Below are positions 32,001 to 44,800 of a stretch of 64,000 nucleotides of DNA, piece after piece. Source of the stretch: Mimachlamys varia. Its lineage: Eukaryota; Mollusca; Bivalvia; Pectinida; Pectinidae. The translations under genes were made by a program, and so were the position numbers. The number at the start of each line of letters is the position of its first letter. The first letter of the stretch is position 1. Below the pieces are notes generated by a model. That model saw only the letters and a list, made by a program, of their open reading frames with translations. It did not search any database and had not been told where the DNA came from. The DNA lies in assembly GCA_947623455.1 (NCBI GenBank), contig OX392542.1:7757625-7821624 (forward strand). The letters run 5' to 3'.

Positions 32001-35000
32001 AAGGAATATTACATACCAGGTGTCCGGGGGAACATTACATACCAGGTGTCCGGAAGGAATATTACATACCAGGTGTCCAGAAGGAACATTACATACCAGG
32101 TGTCCGGAGGGAACATTACATACCAGGTGTCCGGAAGGAACATTACATACCAGGTGTCCAGAAGGAACATTACATAACAGGTGTCCAGAAGGAATATTAC
32201 ATACCAGGTGTCCGGGGGAACATTACATACCAGGTGTCCGGAAGGAATATTACATACCAGGTGTCCAGAAGGAATATTACATACCAGGTGTCCGGAAGGA
32301 ATATTACATACCAGGTGTCCGGAAGGAATATTACATACCAGGTGTCCAGAAGGAATATTACATACCAGGTGTCCGGGGGAACATTACATACCAGGTGTCC
32401 GGAAGGAATATTACATACCAGGTGTCCGGAAGGAATATTACATACCAGGTGTCCGGAAGGAATATTACATACCAGGTGTCCGGAAGGAATATTACATACC
32501 AGGTGTCCGGAAGGAATATTACATACCAGGTGTCCAGAAGGAATATTACATACCAGGTGTCCGGAAGGAATATTACATACCAGGTGTCCGGAAGGAATAT
32601 TACATACCAGGTGTCCAGAAGGAATATTACATACCAGGTGTCCGGGGGAACATTACATACCAGGTGTCCGGAAGGAATATTACATACCAGGTGTCCGGAA
32701 GGAATATTACATACCAGGTGTCCGGAAGGAATATTACATACCAGGTGTCCGGAGGGAACATTACATACCAGGTGTCAGGAAGGAACTTTACATACCAGGT
32801 GTCCGGAGGGAACATTACATACCAGGTTTCCGGAGGGAACATTACATATCAGGTGTCCGGAGGGAACGTTACATACCAGGTGTCGGGAAGGAATATTACA
32901 TACCAGGTGTCCAGAGGGAACATTACATACCAGGTGTCCGAGGGAACATTACATACCAGGTGTCCGAGGGAACATTACATACCAGGTGTCAGGAAGGAAC
33001 ATTGCATACCAGGTGTCCGGAAGGAACATTACATACCAGGTGTCCGAGGGAACATTACATACCAGGTGTCAGGAAGGAACATTGCATACCAGGTGTCCGG
33101 AAGGAACATTACATACCAGGTGTCCGAGGGAACATTACATACCAGGTGTCAGGAAGGAACATTGCATACCAGGTGTCCGGAAGGAACATTACATACCAGG
33201 TGTCCGAGGGAACATTACATACCAGGTGTCCGAGGGAACATTACATACCAGGTGTCCGAGGGAACATTACATACCAGGTGTCCGGAAGGAACATTACATA
33301 CCAGGTGTCCGGAGGGAACATTACATATCAGTTGTCAGGATGTAACATTACATACCAGGTGTCCGGAAGGAACATTACATACCAGGTGTCCGGAGGGAAC
33401 ATTACATACCAGGTGTCCGGAAGGAACATTACATACCAGGTGTCCAGAAGGAACATTACATACCAGGTGTCCGGAAGGAACATAACATACCAGGTGTCCG
33501 GAAGGAACATTACATACCAGGTGTCAGGATGTAACATTACATACCAGGTGTCCGGAAGGAACATTACATACCAGGTGTCCAGAAGGAACATTACATACCA
33601 GGTGTCCGGAGGGAACATTACATACCAGGTGTCCGGAGGGAACATTACATACCAGGTGTCCGGAAGGAACATTACATACCAGTTGTCCGGAAGGAACATT
33701 ACATACCAGGTGTCCAGAAGGAACATTACATACCAGGTGTCCGGAAGGAACATTACATACCAGGTGTCCAGAAGGAACATTACATACCAGGTGTCAGGAA
33801 GGAACATAACATACCAGGTGTCCGGAAGGAACATTACATACCAGGTGTCAGGATGTAACATTACATACCAGGTGTCCGGAAGGAACATTACATACCAGGT
33901 GTCCGGAGGGAACATTACATACCAGGTGTCCGTAGTAAACATTACATACCAGGTGTCCGGAGGGAACATTACATACCAGGTGTCCGGAGGGAACATTACA
34001 TACCAGGTTTCCGGAGGGAACATTACATACCAGGTGTCCGAGGGAACATTACATACCAGGTGTCCGGAGGGAACATTACATACCAGGTGTCTGGAAGGAA
34101 CATTACATACCTGGTGTCTGGAAGGAACATTACATACCAGGTGTCCGGAAGGAACATTACATACCAGGTGTCCGGAGGGAACATTACATACCAGGTGTCC
34201 GGAGGGAACATTACATACCAGGTGTCCGGAGGGAACATTACATACCAGGTGTCCGGAAGGAACATTACATACCAGGTGTCCGAGGGAACATTACATACCA
34301 GGTGTCCGGAGGGAACATTACATACCAGGTGTCCAGAGTAAACATTACATACCAGGTTTCCGGAGTAAACATTACATACCAGGTGTCCAAAGGGAACATT
34401 ACATACCAGGTGTCCGAGGGAACATTACATACCAGGTGCCGGAAGGAACATTACATACCAGGTGTCCGGAGTAAACATTACATACCAGGTGTCCAGAGGG
34501 AACATTACATACCAGGTGTCTGGAAGGAACATTACATACCAGGTGTCCGGAGTAAACATTACATACCAGGTGTCCGAGGGAACATTACATACCAGGTGTC
34601 CGGAGTAAACATTACATACCAGGTTTCCGGAGTAAACATTACATACCAGGTGTCCAGAGGGAACATTACATACCAGGTATCCGAGGGAACATTACATACC
34701 AGGTGCCGGAAGGAACATTACATACCAGGTGTCCGGAAGGAACATAACATACCAGGTGTCCGGAAGGAACATTACATACCAGGTGCCGGAAGGAACATAA
34801 CATACCAGGTGTCCGGAAGGAACATTACATACCAGGTGCCGGAAGGAACATAACATACCAGGTGCCGGAAGGAACATTATATACCAGGTGTCCGGAAGGA
34901 ACATTACATACCAGGTGTCCGGAAGGAACATTACATACCAGGTGTCCGGAAGGAACATTACATACCAGGTGTCCGGAAGGAACATTACATACCAGGTGTC

Positions 35001-35172
35001 CGGAAGGAACATAACATACCAGGTGTCCGGAAGGAACATTACATACCAGGTGCCGGAAGGAACATTACATACCAGGTGTCCGGAGGGAACATTACATACC
35101 AGGTGTCCGGAGGGAACATTACATACCAGGTGTCTGGAAGGAACATTACATACCAGGCGTCCGGAAGGGAAC
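26099..35172. repeat. 9-kb minisatellite, 27-bp unit, about 336 copies
   Basis: The unit is 'aggaacattacataccagg' plus 'tgtccgga', 27 bp, repeated without interruption. The main variable site follows 'tgtc': cggaagg, cggaggg, aggaagg, cggtagg or cggggga. Variants cluster: 'aggaatattac' units are confined to about 31860-32740, and runs of 'cggaggg' lie at 28740-29000 and 30920-31400. A rare junction 'acattacatgtacatacta' recurs at about 26862, 29131 and 29997, marking larger duplicated blocks. Because 27 nt is nine codons and most units lack stops, frames stay open for up to about 1180 codons (GTLHTRCPE, NITYQVSGR or EHYIPGVRK; MFLPDTWYV on the minus strand). I do not annotate these as proteins: several frames are open at once, frame changes follow single-base unit variants, and no start context or flanking exon supports them. 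The array lies between two divergent genes. Confidence 0.95.
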
Positions 35173-36764
35173 GGTGTACAAAAAACAAGATACCCTGACA
35201 AACAAGCCTTCCACGTGTTGGTAGGTTTGTATAGGTTGATGGCTACATGACTGGTAGTTTTTGTATATAGGTTTAGGGTAGTGCCGTGGGTAAGTAAATT
35301 AACAAATGGGTACATATACATATACTTGAATGAAGGTGTTACATTAACTGATTTGTGGCTGCATTGAGACTGACAAACTTACATAAAGCCCTACCGGGCT
35401 GAATTAAGTTTGTCATCAATAGCAGTGTATGTTATTAGACTGTAGCACTGTTTGCTAAAATATTCACTGCTTAATTGGTAACTTTGCCCAAAGCATTTTG
35501 TTTTACAAAATTGCGAGAGACAGTTCATCTTTTCCTCCGACATTTTCTTTATATGAAATAGTTCTGATAACTCATTACCAATATGTCCATGCATGCGTAT
35601 AAAATATAAATTGACATTCAATGATTTACTGAACTATATACGTAATTCTCCCAATAGCTATCAACTTGTACAAATGTACATGCACCAGGACACAATGACG
35701 GAATAACCCATACGCCGGGGGAACGGAGCGATTGTCAGTTTGTTCGGGGTAACATTGTGGGACATTTGTTTGACATTTGTAGCCAGCCTATCGTGGATTT
35801 TGATAACGATAATGTGTTCGTAATACGGTGTAGACTAACCGATAAAATGGAGTATACATTTATGGTCCGTTTTCGTTTTTCTTTGATGTAGTTCTAATGT
35901 TTCACAATTCCTGACTGATTTACTACTGGTACTGCCCCCCCCCCCCTTACATCGGGCTCTCGAGCTCTAAACTCGGTGAATATGAGCTCATCCAGGTATT
36001 GAATGACCACTGAGGACGATTAAGAAGGATAACGGTCTTGTCGCAATACAAACAGTAAAAACATATTTTATTGTCCAAAATAGGCCAAAGGATTAGGCAC
36101 AAGTTATAACAACTTATGAAGCTATCTCCTATCAACAAACAATATTTACACAAGTGATATCATATAAACATTTACAAATTCAAAGTTGAAATAAGTCAAT
36201 TTTACACAATAAGTGATATATAATAGAGATAGACATAAATTGCATGTTTAAAATCTTTTGCTGGATTTGATGAAGGCTTGCACATGTTCAAACACATACT
36301 TATTTACATCCAAAGCCAAGTCTTCATTACCAAAAAGTAACAAAAAAATAATTTCTATATTCAAGTGATTTAATGCTTTAAACATTTGTGAACGGGGATC
36401 GGAAAAAAAATTGACACTCGAAAAGGAAATCGTATTTTCACAAAAATGCCCACAATGTAAATACAAACAGTACAAGGCTTATGTTCATTGTTTTAAATAT
36501 GCGGCGATAAATGAATCTTGTATTAACAAAATTATAGTTCATGAATGTACATTGTAATAGATAAATCTGGACCAATTATTACATGTAGCTGATTTCGGGG
36601 AATCCAAAGTAAGGCTAACGGAAATAATGGCGCAATCCAATAACACAATAACCAAGTCGCTGAAGAAGTCGCATATAATGTATTGGATATATTTCGATAC
36701 CGTAACCTGTATATATATATAGTCTAAGGTTGATGCTTTTGTTTTGACTGTTTTCTTCATTTTT

Positions 36765-37105
36765 TTCAGCTGAACGGCTGGTCATACACGATTTATTTCT
36801 TTCATTTATTTATTTCTTCTTTTTAGTTTGGCAACTGGTCAAACATTGCTTTCTTTCTTCTTTTTGATTTTTTTTTCAGATGGACAGCTGGTCATACACT
36901 TTTTTACTTGGACAATCGGTCATACTTTGTTTTTTTTTTCTTTACTTGGACAGCCGGACATACTATGTAATATCTTTTACAGTTGGACAATCGGTACTAG
37001 TCTACATTGATTTTTTTAACTGGGAAAGTTGGTCATAATAGTGGGGTTTTTTTAACTTGGATAGCCGGCAAAACATTGTAATTTTCTTTTTAGTTGATCA
37101 TACAT
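36765..37105. repeat. Degenerate tandem repeat, T-rich
   Basis: About six imperfect units, each 'ttggacagctggtcatacat' followed by a T/C-rich stretch, spaced about 50-70 bp. Non-coding. Confidence 0.6.
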
Positions 37106-38033
37106 ACTCTTCCTTTGCAATACATGTACCTTTTTTTCTAGATAGTCTTTGACCTGTTAGTCTTTGACCCAAAGGTCAAAGTATCTCTTTATGGTGCGAA
37201 GTGTCCGTTCGTCACTCAACTAACAGACCCAGAAAGACCAATAACTTGCAAAATCGATTCCTTTACTGTTCTGAATAATTTTTACTTCATTTAGGTCTGC
37301 AAGAAAACGCAAGGTGACCATTCTGACGCATGACAAAAACGTTTTTTACGCCTGTATTTGTTTTTCGTGTTTTTTAATGTTTTGAAATTTGTTTAATTTT
37401 CAATTGTACAGATACATTGTAGCTATGCATCTCATTAAATGTATGTATGATTTAAAAGATGTTCAGTATATATGAAATCACAATAAACTTTCACAACTAC
37501 GCCATATCTCGCGAGAAAGGATAGCCCCAATGCTAAGACTAACGGAATCCGTATCGCTAATCCTTATTCAGACTACAAACAAGCCTAAGTATACCATGGA
37601 AAATCGACAAAAATTATCCTTCCAATTTGTCAAAATGTCAGTAGCACGGAAGTAGATTAATCTAAACTTCAGACCATGCAGCAATAACCGACAGGCTTAT
37701 AATTTACATCAATTATCATTAACATAAAACATATAACAACGGATCACACGCATGTGTAACAGATGTGATCCGTCCAGACTTCAATAGGCTGACAGGACGC
37801 TGGCAACAAACAAGTGTTCTACAGGACAATTACATTGACCAATCAAAATTTGTTTTACATTTTAAAAGTATTGATGAAGTCAGTGAGATAAATTGTGAGT
37901 GCAGACACATCTATAGGAGGGATTTACAACACAACAACATATGTTGACGTTCGATACAGACCCTTCAGTTACATCATTACAAGTAGACCGGCGAAGTGAA
38001 CAACATCAGCTTACTTGTATGCATTGAGAGATC

Positions 38034-38046
38034 TTTTTTTCTATAG
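38034..38046 (+). promoter_or_regulatory. Possible 3' splice site before the TRPC start
   Basis: A pyrimidine run ending in 'ctatag' stands 18 nt before the ATG, suggesting a 5'-UTR intron whose first exon lies upstream. No donor has been identified. Confidence 0.35.
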
Positions 38047-38064
38047 GGGATACATCTACAAGCT

Positions 38065-38814
38065 ATGAGTTGCAAAAAGAAGCGCCGTTTAAACGTCCTA
38101 GCAGAAAGGTTACGACCAGGCCTCAGTGAGTCTGAACGTAAGTTCCTGGACGCTGCTGAGCTTGGTGATGAATCGGTTGTAAGAAAAGTTCTAGAAAATG
38201 ACGTCGTTTCACCGGATTGCGAGGACACGCTTGGGCGTACAGGTCTTGATCTTGCAATCATATCCGGTAAAGAATCACTGGTTTTGTTCCTATTTGGGAA
38301 AGTGTCTGGACCGAAAATTCACCAAGGTCTCCTTTGTGCCGTGGACAATAACCGTACAGAACTCTGTGAAATTCTTCTACGTCATCAGATTTATCGACGT
38401 CGCACTGTTGAATCTGACGTATGTCTGTATATGGATGCCCCGGACGAAGGGCAAAGTAACCCTCCGCCAGAAATCGTGGAAAAGGACATTGAAACTCAGG
38501 GAGTCAACAAAGTTGATAAGATGTTAAAAGAGGCCCTGATGAGGGCAGCAATAAAGAACAATTTCCAGATCGTTCAGATGATAATGCTGAGGGCAGTTTC
38601 GTTAGAGATTCCCCACGACTACTTCTGCTCCTGTCGTCAGTGTATAGACGATAGGGAGGGGGATTATATGGTGTTCTGTAACAATCGACTGGACACGTTC
38701 AGGGCCCTGGCTAGCCCTGCCTACATTTCCCTGACTGAGGAGGACCCAATCATCGCGTGTTTCCATCTCAGTAAAGGCTTCAAGCGTCTTCAGATGATAG
38801 AGACGGAAAATCAG
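38065..38814 (+). CDS. TRPC-like: TRPC-like exon 1 (start)
   Basis: 250 codons from MSCKKKRRLN to IETENQ, donor CAG|gtaaga. Holds the ankyrin-like repeats and CSCRQC zinc motif. Its last 14 nt form the first unit of the 29-bp array. The 109-aa reading frame overlapping it is a shadow. Confidence 0.92.
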
Positions 38815-41800
38815 GTAAGAGCTAGTCAGAGACGGAGAATCAGGTATGAGCTAGTCAGAGACGGAGAATCAGGTAGGAGCTAGTCAGAGACGGAGAATCA
38901 GGTAGGAGCTAGTCAGAGACGGAAAATCAGGTAGGAGCTAGTCAGAGACGACAAATCAGGTAGGAGCTAGTCAGAGACGGAAAATCAGGTAGGAGCTAGT
39001 CAGAGACGGCAAATCAGGTAGGAGCTAGTCAGAGACGGAAAATCAGGTAGGAGCTAGTCAGAGACGGAGAATCAGGTAGGAGCTAGTCAGAGACGGAGAA
39101 TCAGGTAGGAGCTAGTCAGAGACGGAAAATCAGGTAGGAGCTAGTCAGAGACGACAAATCAGGTAGGAGCTAGTCAGAGACGGAAAATCAGGTAGGAGCT
39201 AGTCAGAGACGGAAAATCAGGTAGGAGCTAGTCAGAGACGGAAAATCAGGTAGGAACTAGTCAGAGATGGAAAATCAGGTAGGAGCTAGTCAGAGACGGA
39301 GAATCAGGTAGGAGCTAGTCAGAGACGGCAAATCAGGTAGGAGCTAGTCAGAGACGGCAAATCAGGTAGGAGCTAGTCAGATGGTAATTTCTGATCCGTT
39401 GATATTAGGGTTGCTGGTGGCTCGGAGAGTCGGAATACCTTTGTACATAAACATGCGAGATTTTAGTGACCTGTCTATATATGGGTCGCTGACTGATTAA
39501 TGATTTATATATTTAAATACATACATGTATCTTAATATACGCACGTAAGACCTCAATAGAAAGAACAGATATTGATCTACTAACCTACTCATATAATCAA
39601 ATTACAGAAGCTTGTTGTCTAATTGTTGCCACCCATTTCTTAATAAATAATAATAAATAAATTACAGACATCTGTTTGAAAGGGGCCACCGTTTAACTTA
39701 ACATGATCCAAAATGTCTAGTTCACAAAGAAGCTCTTGCGAGATTCCGAAACGTCGGCGATAAATAGAATCTTACACTCGTGTCAGTTTAATATGTAATT
39801 TATTAAACTCGTTGGATAATTTGATATTTCACTCGCCTTAAGACTCCTAGCATGTAATCTAATACGTCACTCGCCTATAAGCTGTTTTTTTTTAAATTAT
39901 TGAGCGTGTTTAAAACAAATATCATTTTACATTGACTTACGATCTCTATGTTTAATATCAATACCTGTTTTCGAAGTCAAATTATAATCGATTAAAATAG
40001 TACGGCCTAAATTTAAGGGTAATTACTCTGGTCACGTTACACCGGTAAAAAATTAAACAAAGTCATGCGTCGTAGTACAACTAGACGTGTAACTTATAAT
40101 TTGAATAATCTGGGTTTTTTTTTTTAATATCATTTTTACATTTTATCATATTTCAAAAATATGCTGTTTCTTAGACTTATTGAAAACCCGTTCTTTCATT
40201 TTTGAATTGATCAGAACCTGACACATTTTATAACTGTTTTAGCTCTTAAATATCGAAAATGTTCGTTCTTTAAAGATGACGTAACACACACATGTGTGTC
40301 TTTCACTAGTGAGAAATATGACATGTTTCAAAAGAGGAAAGTCACGGGGAGGTATTACTTTTCAAATGTAATGAACAGATTATCTAATATTGTTTTCAGT
40401 TTTACCAAATATATTTTATGAGCGTGGAGCTAATAGTTTGATAATTTTCACTCGTGCCGCGCACTCGTGAATAATATAAAAAATATTAGCCCCATTCGTG
40501 AAATATATTTGGTAAAATTGTAGACACTGTTAGATATCATCTGTATATATCGCTGTGATTTGAAGTAAATATATACGATTGCATTATATGAAATTGGTAA
40601 AAATCATGGATACAATAAACAGCTATAGTTTCAATCGCTAATATATGAATGTGTTTTCTATAAGTCGGACATTTATTTAGTTAATCCTTTCTGAACATTG
40701 AAATTAAAGGTCTAGATACAATGCGTTATAAATAAACCAATGAAAGCCCTGATTGTGCCTTTGTCTCTTTTTAAAAGTTATTTCTACTTTCTGAAATTTT
40801 GGGAAAATGCCCTTTGTGAAATAGTGGTTAGAACTGCCAGATAAGGTCAGGGTCAAATCATAGCAGTCTGACATCACCATGGTCACCCTGGAGACCATTG
40901 CTATAGGCTTTTTCTCGTCGTTCTCTTTGCACTGCATATAGACCGAAGGAACGTAGAACATTAAGGTCTAGCACCACAAAGTTGACCTTTGACGAGTTTG
41001 AGGAGTAGTAAAAACAAAGCGAGCGAGAGCTCACACAGAGATACTCCGGACCACACAAAGTAGTAAAGGCTGACCTTTGCCCCTTCAACTCCAACAAACG
41101 ACTACCCCCCAAATCTAAAAGGTGAAAATGAACCCAAATCTGACCAGGGATTTTCCAGACAAAGTTATCACAGACGGACGCAAATATACAATTATAAAAG
41201 TATACCCTACTTACTTAAGTGAAGTATATAATTACAATGATTGGAGTGTTTATTCTAACATGAAGTGAACTTTTTTTTTTCTGTCGAGTAATCCCCAACC
41301 GATTTTCCAAAATGTCTTTGTTTCGGTTAAATATCGTTTTGCTGTAGTTCTGTCACAGTTAAACCATAAAACAACTTCAATCCACAGACGAAACGCGTTA
41401 TTGTCGAAACAAAATATTTATCCTTTATTTGTCGAATTATTATTATAATCAAATACTTAACCACCCCAGATGTAGTGCGCATGATTGACGTCATCATTGA
41501 CAACCTTGTTGAGTTAAGAGGAACGATTATCCAGCAGACTGTTGGCATTCTACTGGAAAACACAACTGAGCCCGGCTCTAAGTTGACTTGTTTTTGTTTT
41601 AATTGTCGACAAGCTTTTTAGGACTGGTAACAAACACCTGTCTTATTGTTTTACGCCACTTTCATATATATCAACGATTTGTCGTCTATAAATAAAAAGA
41701 AATATGTTATTTAAGTCGATCGTGGATTGGTCTGGGAGCTTCAGGAGAAAACAGCATGCCTTGCGTACGACGGAAAAAAGATAAACCAATGCATATGGTC

Positions 41801-44800
41801 TCCAGGGTGAAAACAGGAATGTTAACATGCTAGGATAAGGAACAAGAAAGACAATGTGAAAATTAGGAAATATTATTGCCAAATAATATTCTCAAATAGC
41901 TGAGTCCTGATATAATTCGGCAAGCTCTAACTAAACATCTTAAGCATATGTTTGACTATCTTTGCGATTTAAAATAATATTTCACTATAAATAATTGTCA
42001 AACGATTTTGCGAATTCTACACTCATTCCTAGAACTGTTTGTGTAACAGAAGACGTACCAGGAGCTGGACGAACAATGTCAGAACTTTACCCTCGGCCTG
42101 ATGGACAACTGTCGGTCGTCAGACGATGTCAAGTGTATCCTGTCAGGAGCCAATGCCAAGACGGCCTTCTCTGACGACGAGGAAAGTGAACGCCAATCAT
42201 CATTCCAACTCAACGAAGGCGACATTTTCCCTCTTCTGTCTCTCGCCATGCGTATGGAACAGAAAAAGGTAACGTATAGCTTGGAGCAGTTGTCCTTAGC
42301 AACAAGTCATATACTGGGTTTAAGGTTAAGATTCATTTTTGAACTATTTTGACATGAATATAATTTGAAGATTATTAAACTGAATTCCATGACATGCATT
42401 CAGAGTGCCACTTCCCCACAATCATCAATCGTAAAATCCATTTCAATCGAAAGCCACGTTAAAATCAAGATAGATGTAACCCCTATTGGAACAGAAGGGA
42501 ATGTGCATATACGAAAGTGTGAGCCTTCTCGCAGCTAGAGATCATTATTGTTATCAAGTTTACAGTAAACTCCTCTAAATTTGTCTACTTCAATATTGCC
42601 TGGCTACATAAGATTTTCATTAGAAGTTGTGTAAACTGGCGTCTGTCAAGATTATCGTTCCTTTAACGACCGCGAGCGGTCATGGGCAGCTTGTTTAAGT
42701 GCAGTGAAACAATCATCTGTTTTAAAGAAATAATTCGAACTCACCGTTTAAACAAAGTGACATATCCTATAAATGAATTTAGATTCAAGCAGTCCTATTT
42801 CCCGCAACCAGAGGGCACTTGTCAATTTTTACTCATCATCCATAATATTATTTACATGCAATTAATACTTTTTTCAATGCAATAACACGCTACAGAAAGA
42901 AAACATATTCTGACAATTGGCTACCTTAACCTAGAACCTTTATTACATCTTACAATTTAATACAGTTTACAACTTTTTACAAATACTGGAATGCAGAACA
43001 GAATGCCGACAAGTGGTGACGACCATCAAATTATGTTTGCGGTTGAACATTAATGCGACCGCTTATTGTTTCATTTGATCAGATTACATTTGTTATGTAC
43101 TACATGTAGTACAGAAGTGTAGATGCCTGTGACACACAGGACACGTGTAATTGTGTGCTATTGTAGACATAAATGCTTTACGGAAATGATTGAAATGTTT
43201 GAACTACATATAAGAATTGTACCTCATTTTGACTACGTAAACGGTAGTATGCCCGCAGTTGGCAACGAACATAGTGAATATGTTCGTTGCCATTCACTAT
43301 GTTCGTTGCCAACTGTGGGTCAAAATGAGGTACAATCCTTATATATAGTTCAAACAAGTGTTATACGAAGAAAAAAAAACAGTCGAAGCGGGTTGCTACG
43401 ATGGTAACTACGATGGCCGTGGTTGCTAAGATAATATAGTCCCACTGAATGTTTATCGATATTTTGGTAAGTTTCGAAAATACACATTGAGCATTATTGT
43501 TTTTCTTCATAACATTATTTATTAATTTGGTTTTGAATAATATCAATAGCACTTTGAATTTATTTCTTTATTTATAATCGTCGTTATGTACGCGCATTGA
43601 CACAGTGATCTGGTTGTCACACGGTCCAACGTCGGACGTCACAACTGCAGGGCGCCGCCATGTTTGCGTTACCGTCAAATAATCAAGGGGCATCATTAGA
43701 ATCAAAAGTTTGCTAGAAACCATTTATTGTACAATCAGACTAAATGGATCCCGTATGTGTTTCATGTTTCAAAATCTTGAAGGAACCAAACAATGACCGT
43801 CAGTGAATAGTTATTGCGCTGAATCGTGAACGACGCTATATTTGAACACATGTAACAGTTCGATTTGTCGTGTCTACTTCATTCACTGAGCAACCCAGGT
43901 TCGGGGGGGGGGGGGGGGGGGTACTCGCGGTTCCGTCCCGTACTGTCTAGTATTAATTACAATGAAGACAACAAGACCAATGTAAAATACATATAGAACA
44001 TTTATTAACGGGCGAAGGTATACATATAACGTAACTTCGTAAACACATACAACCCTGAACTCCCTGCACGGAGGTACTCAAAACATACCACAACTTAGCA
44101 CTATCATACGTACTGTACATACCTTATCTAATGCCGTAATATAAAAGCAAGGCCCACCATCCCACAGTCACCGTCCTACACTTACCCTAATACATAAACA
44201 AAAGAGAAAGAGAGAGCAAAGAAGGTGAGACTACCAGCCAAGGGCTTCTGCAGACTAACGCAACATTCTCGAGCACCCCGCTTTATACAAATTGTCGACT
44301 GGATATACATGATCATGGCCTAATATTAGTCAACCAATGAAAACCCTCATAGTAGCAGAAGTATGCACGCGTCTATATCCGGTAAAAACAGAAGACATTG
44401 ACAACATGTGGTTAACACAAAAGCTAAATCGTCGAATATAACAAAATACTAGCACTAGGATGAACACCATCCAGTCAATACCCACAAGGTAGGTTTATAT
44501 ATTTCATGCGATACTGCATCGCTATAAATTTAGCCCGAAATAACAAAATTATCTGCCATAAAATCCATTCCCGCTACATACCTCCCCTCTCAAAAAAAAT
44601 AGTCAAATGTGTAGCATAAAACATTTGACTACACCGCATGTTTGGAGTATATATGGGCAATCCAACAGTATACACGTATACACATATGCAAAAATAGAGG
44701 ACGATTACCGTAGACTCAAACAACAACAAAATAACAATACGAGAAAAATAAACTACAAAAATATACACAAAAAAATTCAACATCCAATAAACAAAATCCC

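Larger units (their letters stand above)
35173..38064. other. Upstream region of the TRPC-like gene
   Basis: No coding gene. Contains a C12 run at 35935-35946 and the T-rich degenerate repeat at 36765-37105. The promoter of the TRPC-like gene should lie here, but no element is clear. Confidence 0.4.

Noticed and set aside
26874..34474. Very long open frames (up to about 1180 codons) in the 27-bp array, on both strands
   Set aside because: A stop-free repeat with a period divisible by three keeps all its frames open. Several plus and minus frames are open together, they switch at one-base unit variants, and nothing supports translation.
26099..35172. CRISPR array
   Set aside because: The units are contiguous with no unique spacers, and the genome is eukaryotic.
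38198..38527. 109-aa plus-strand ORF
   Set aside because: It is an out-of-frame shadow of TRPC-like exon 1.
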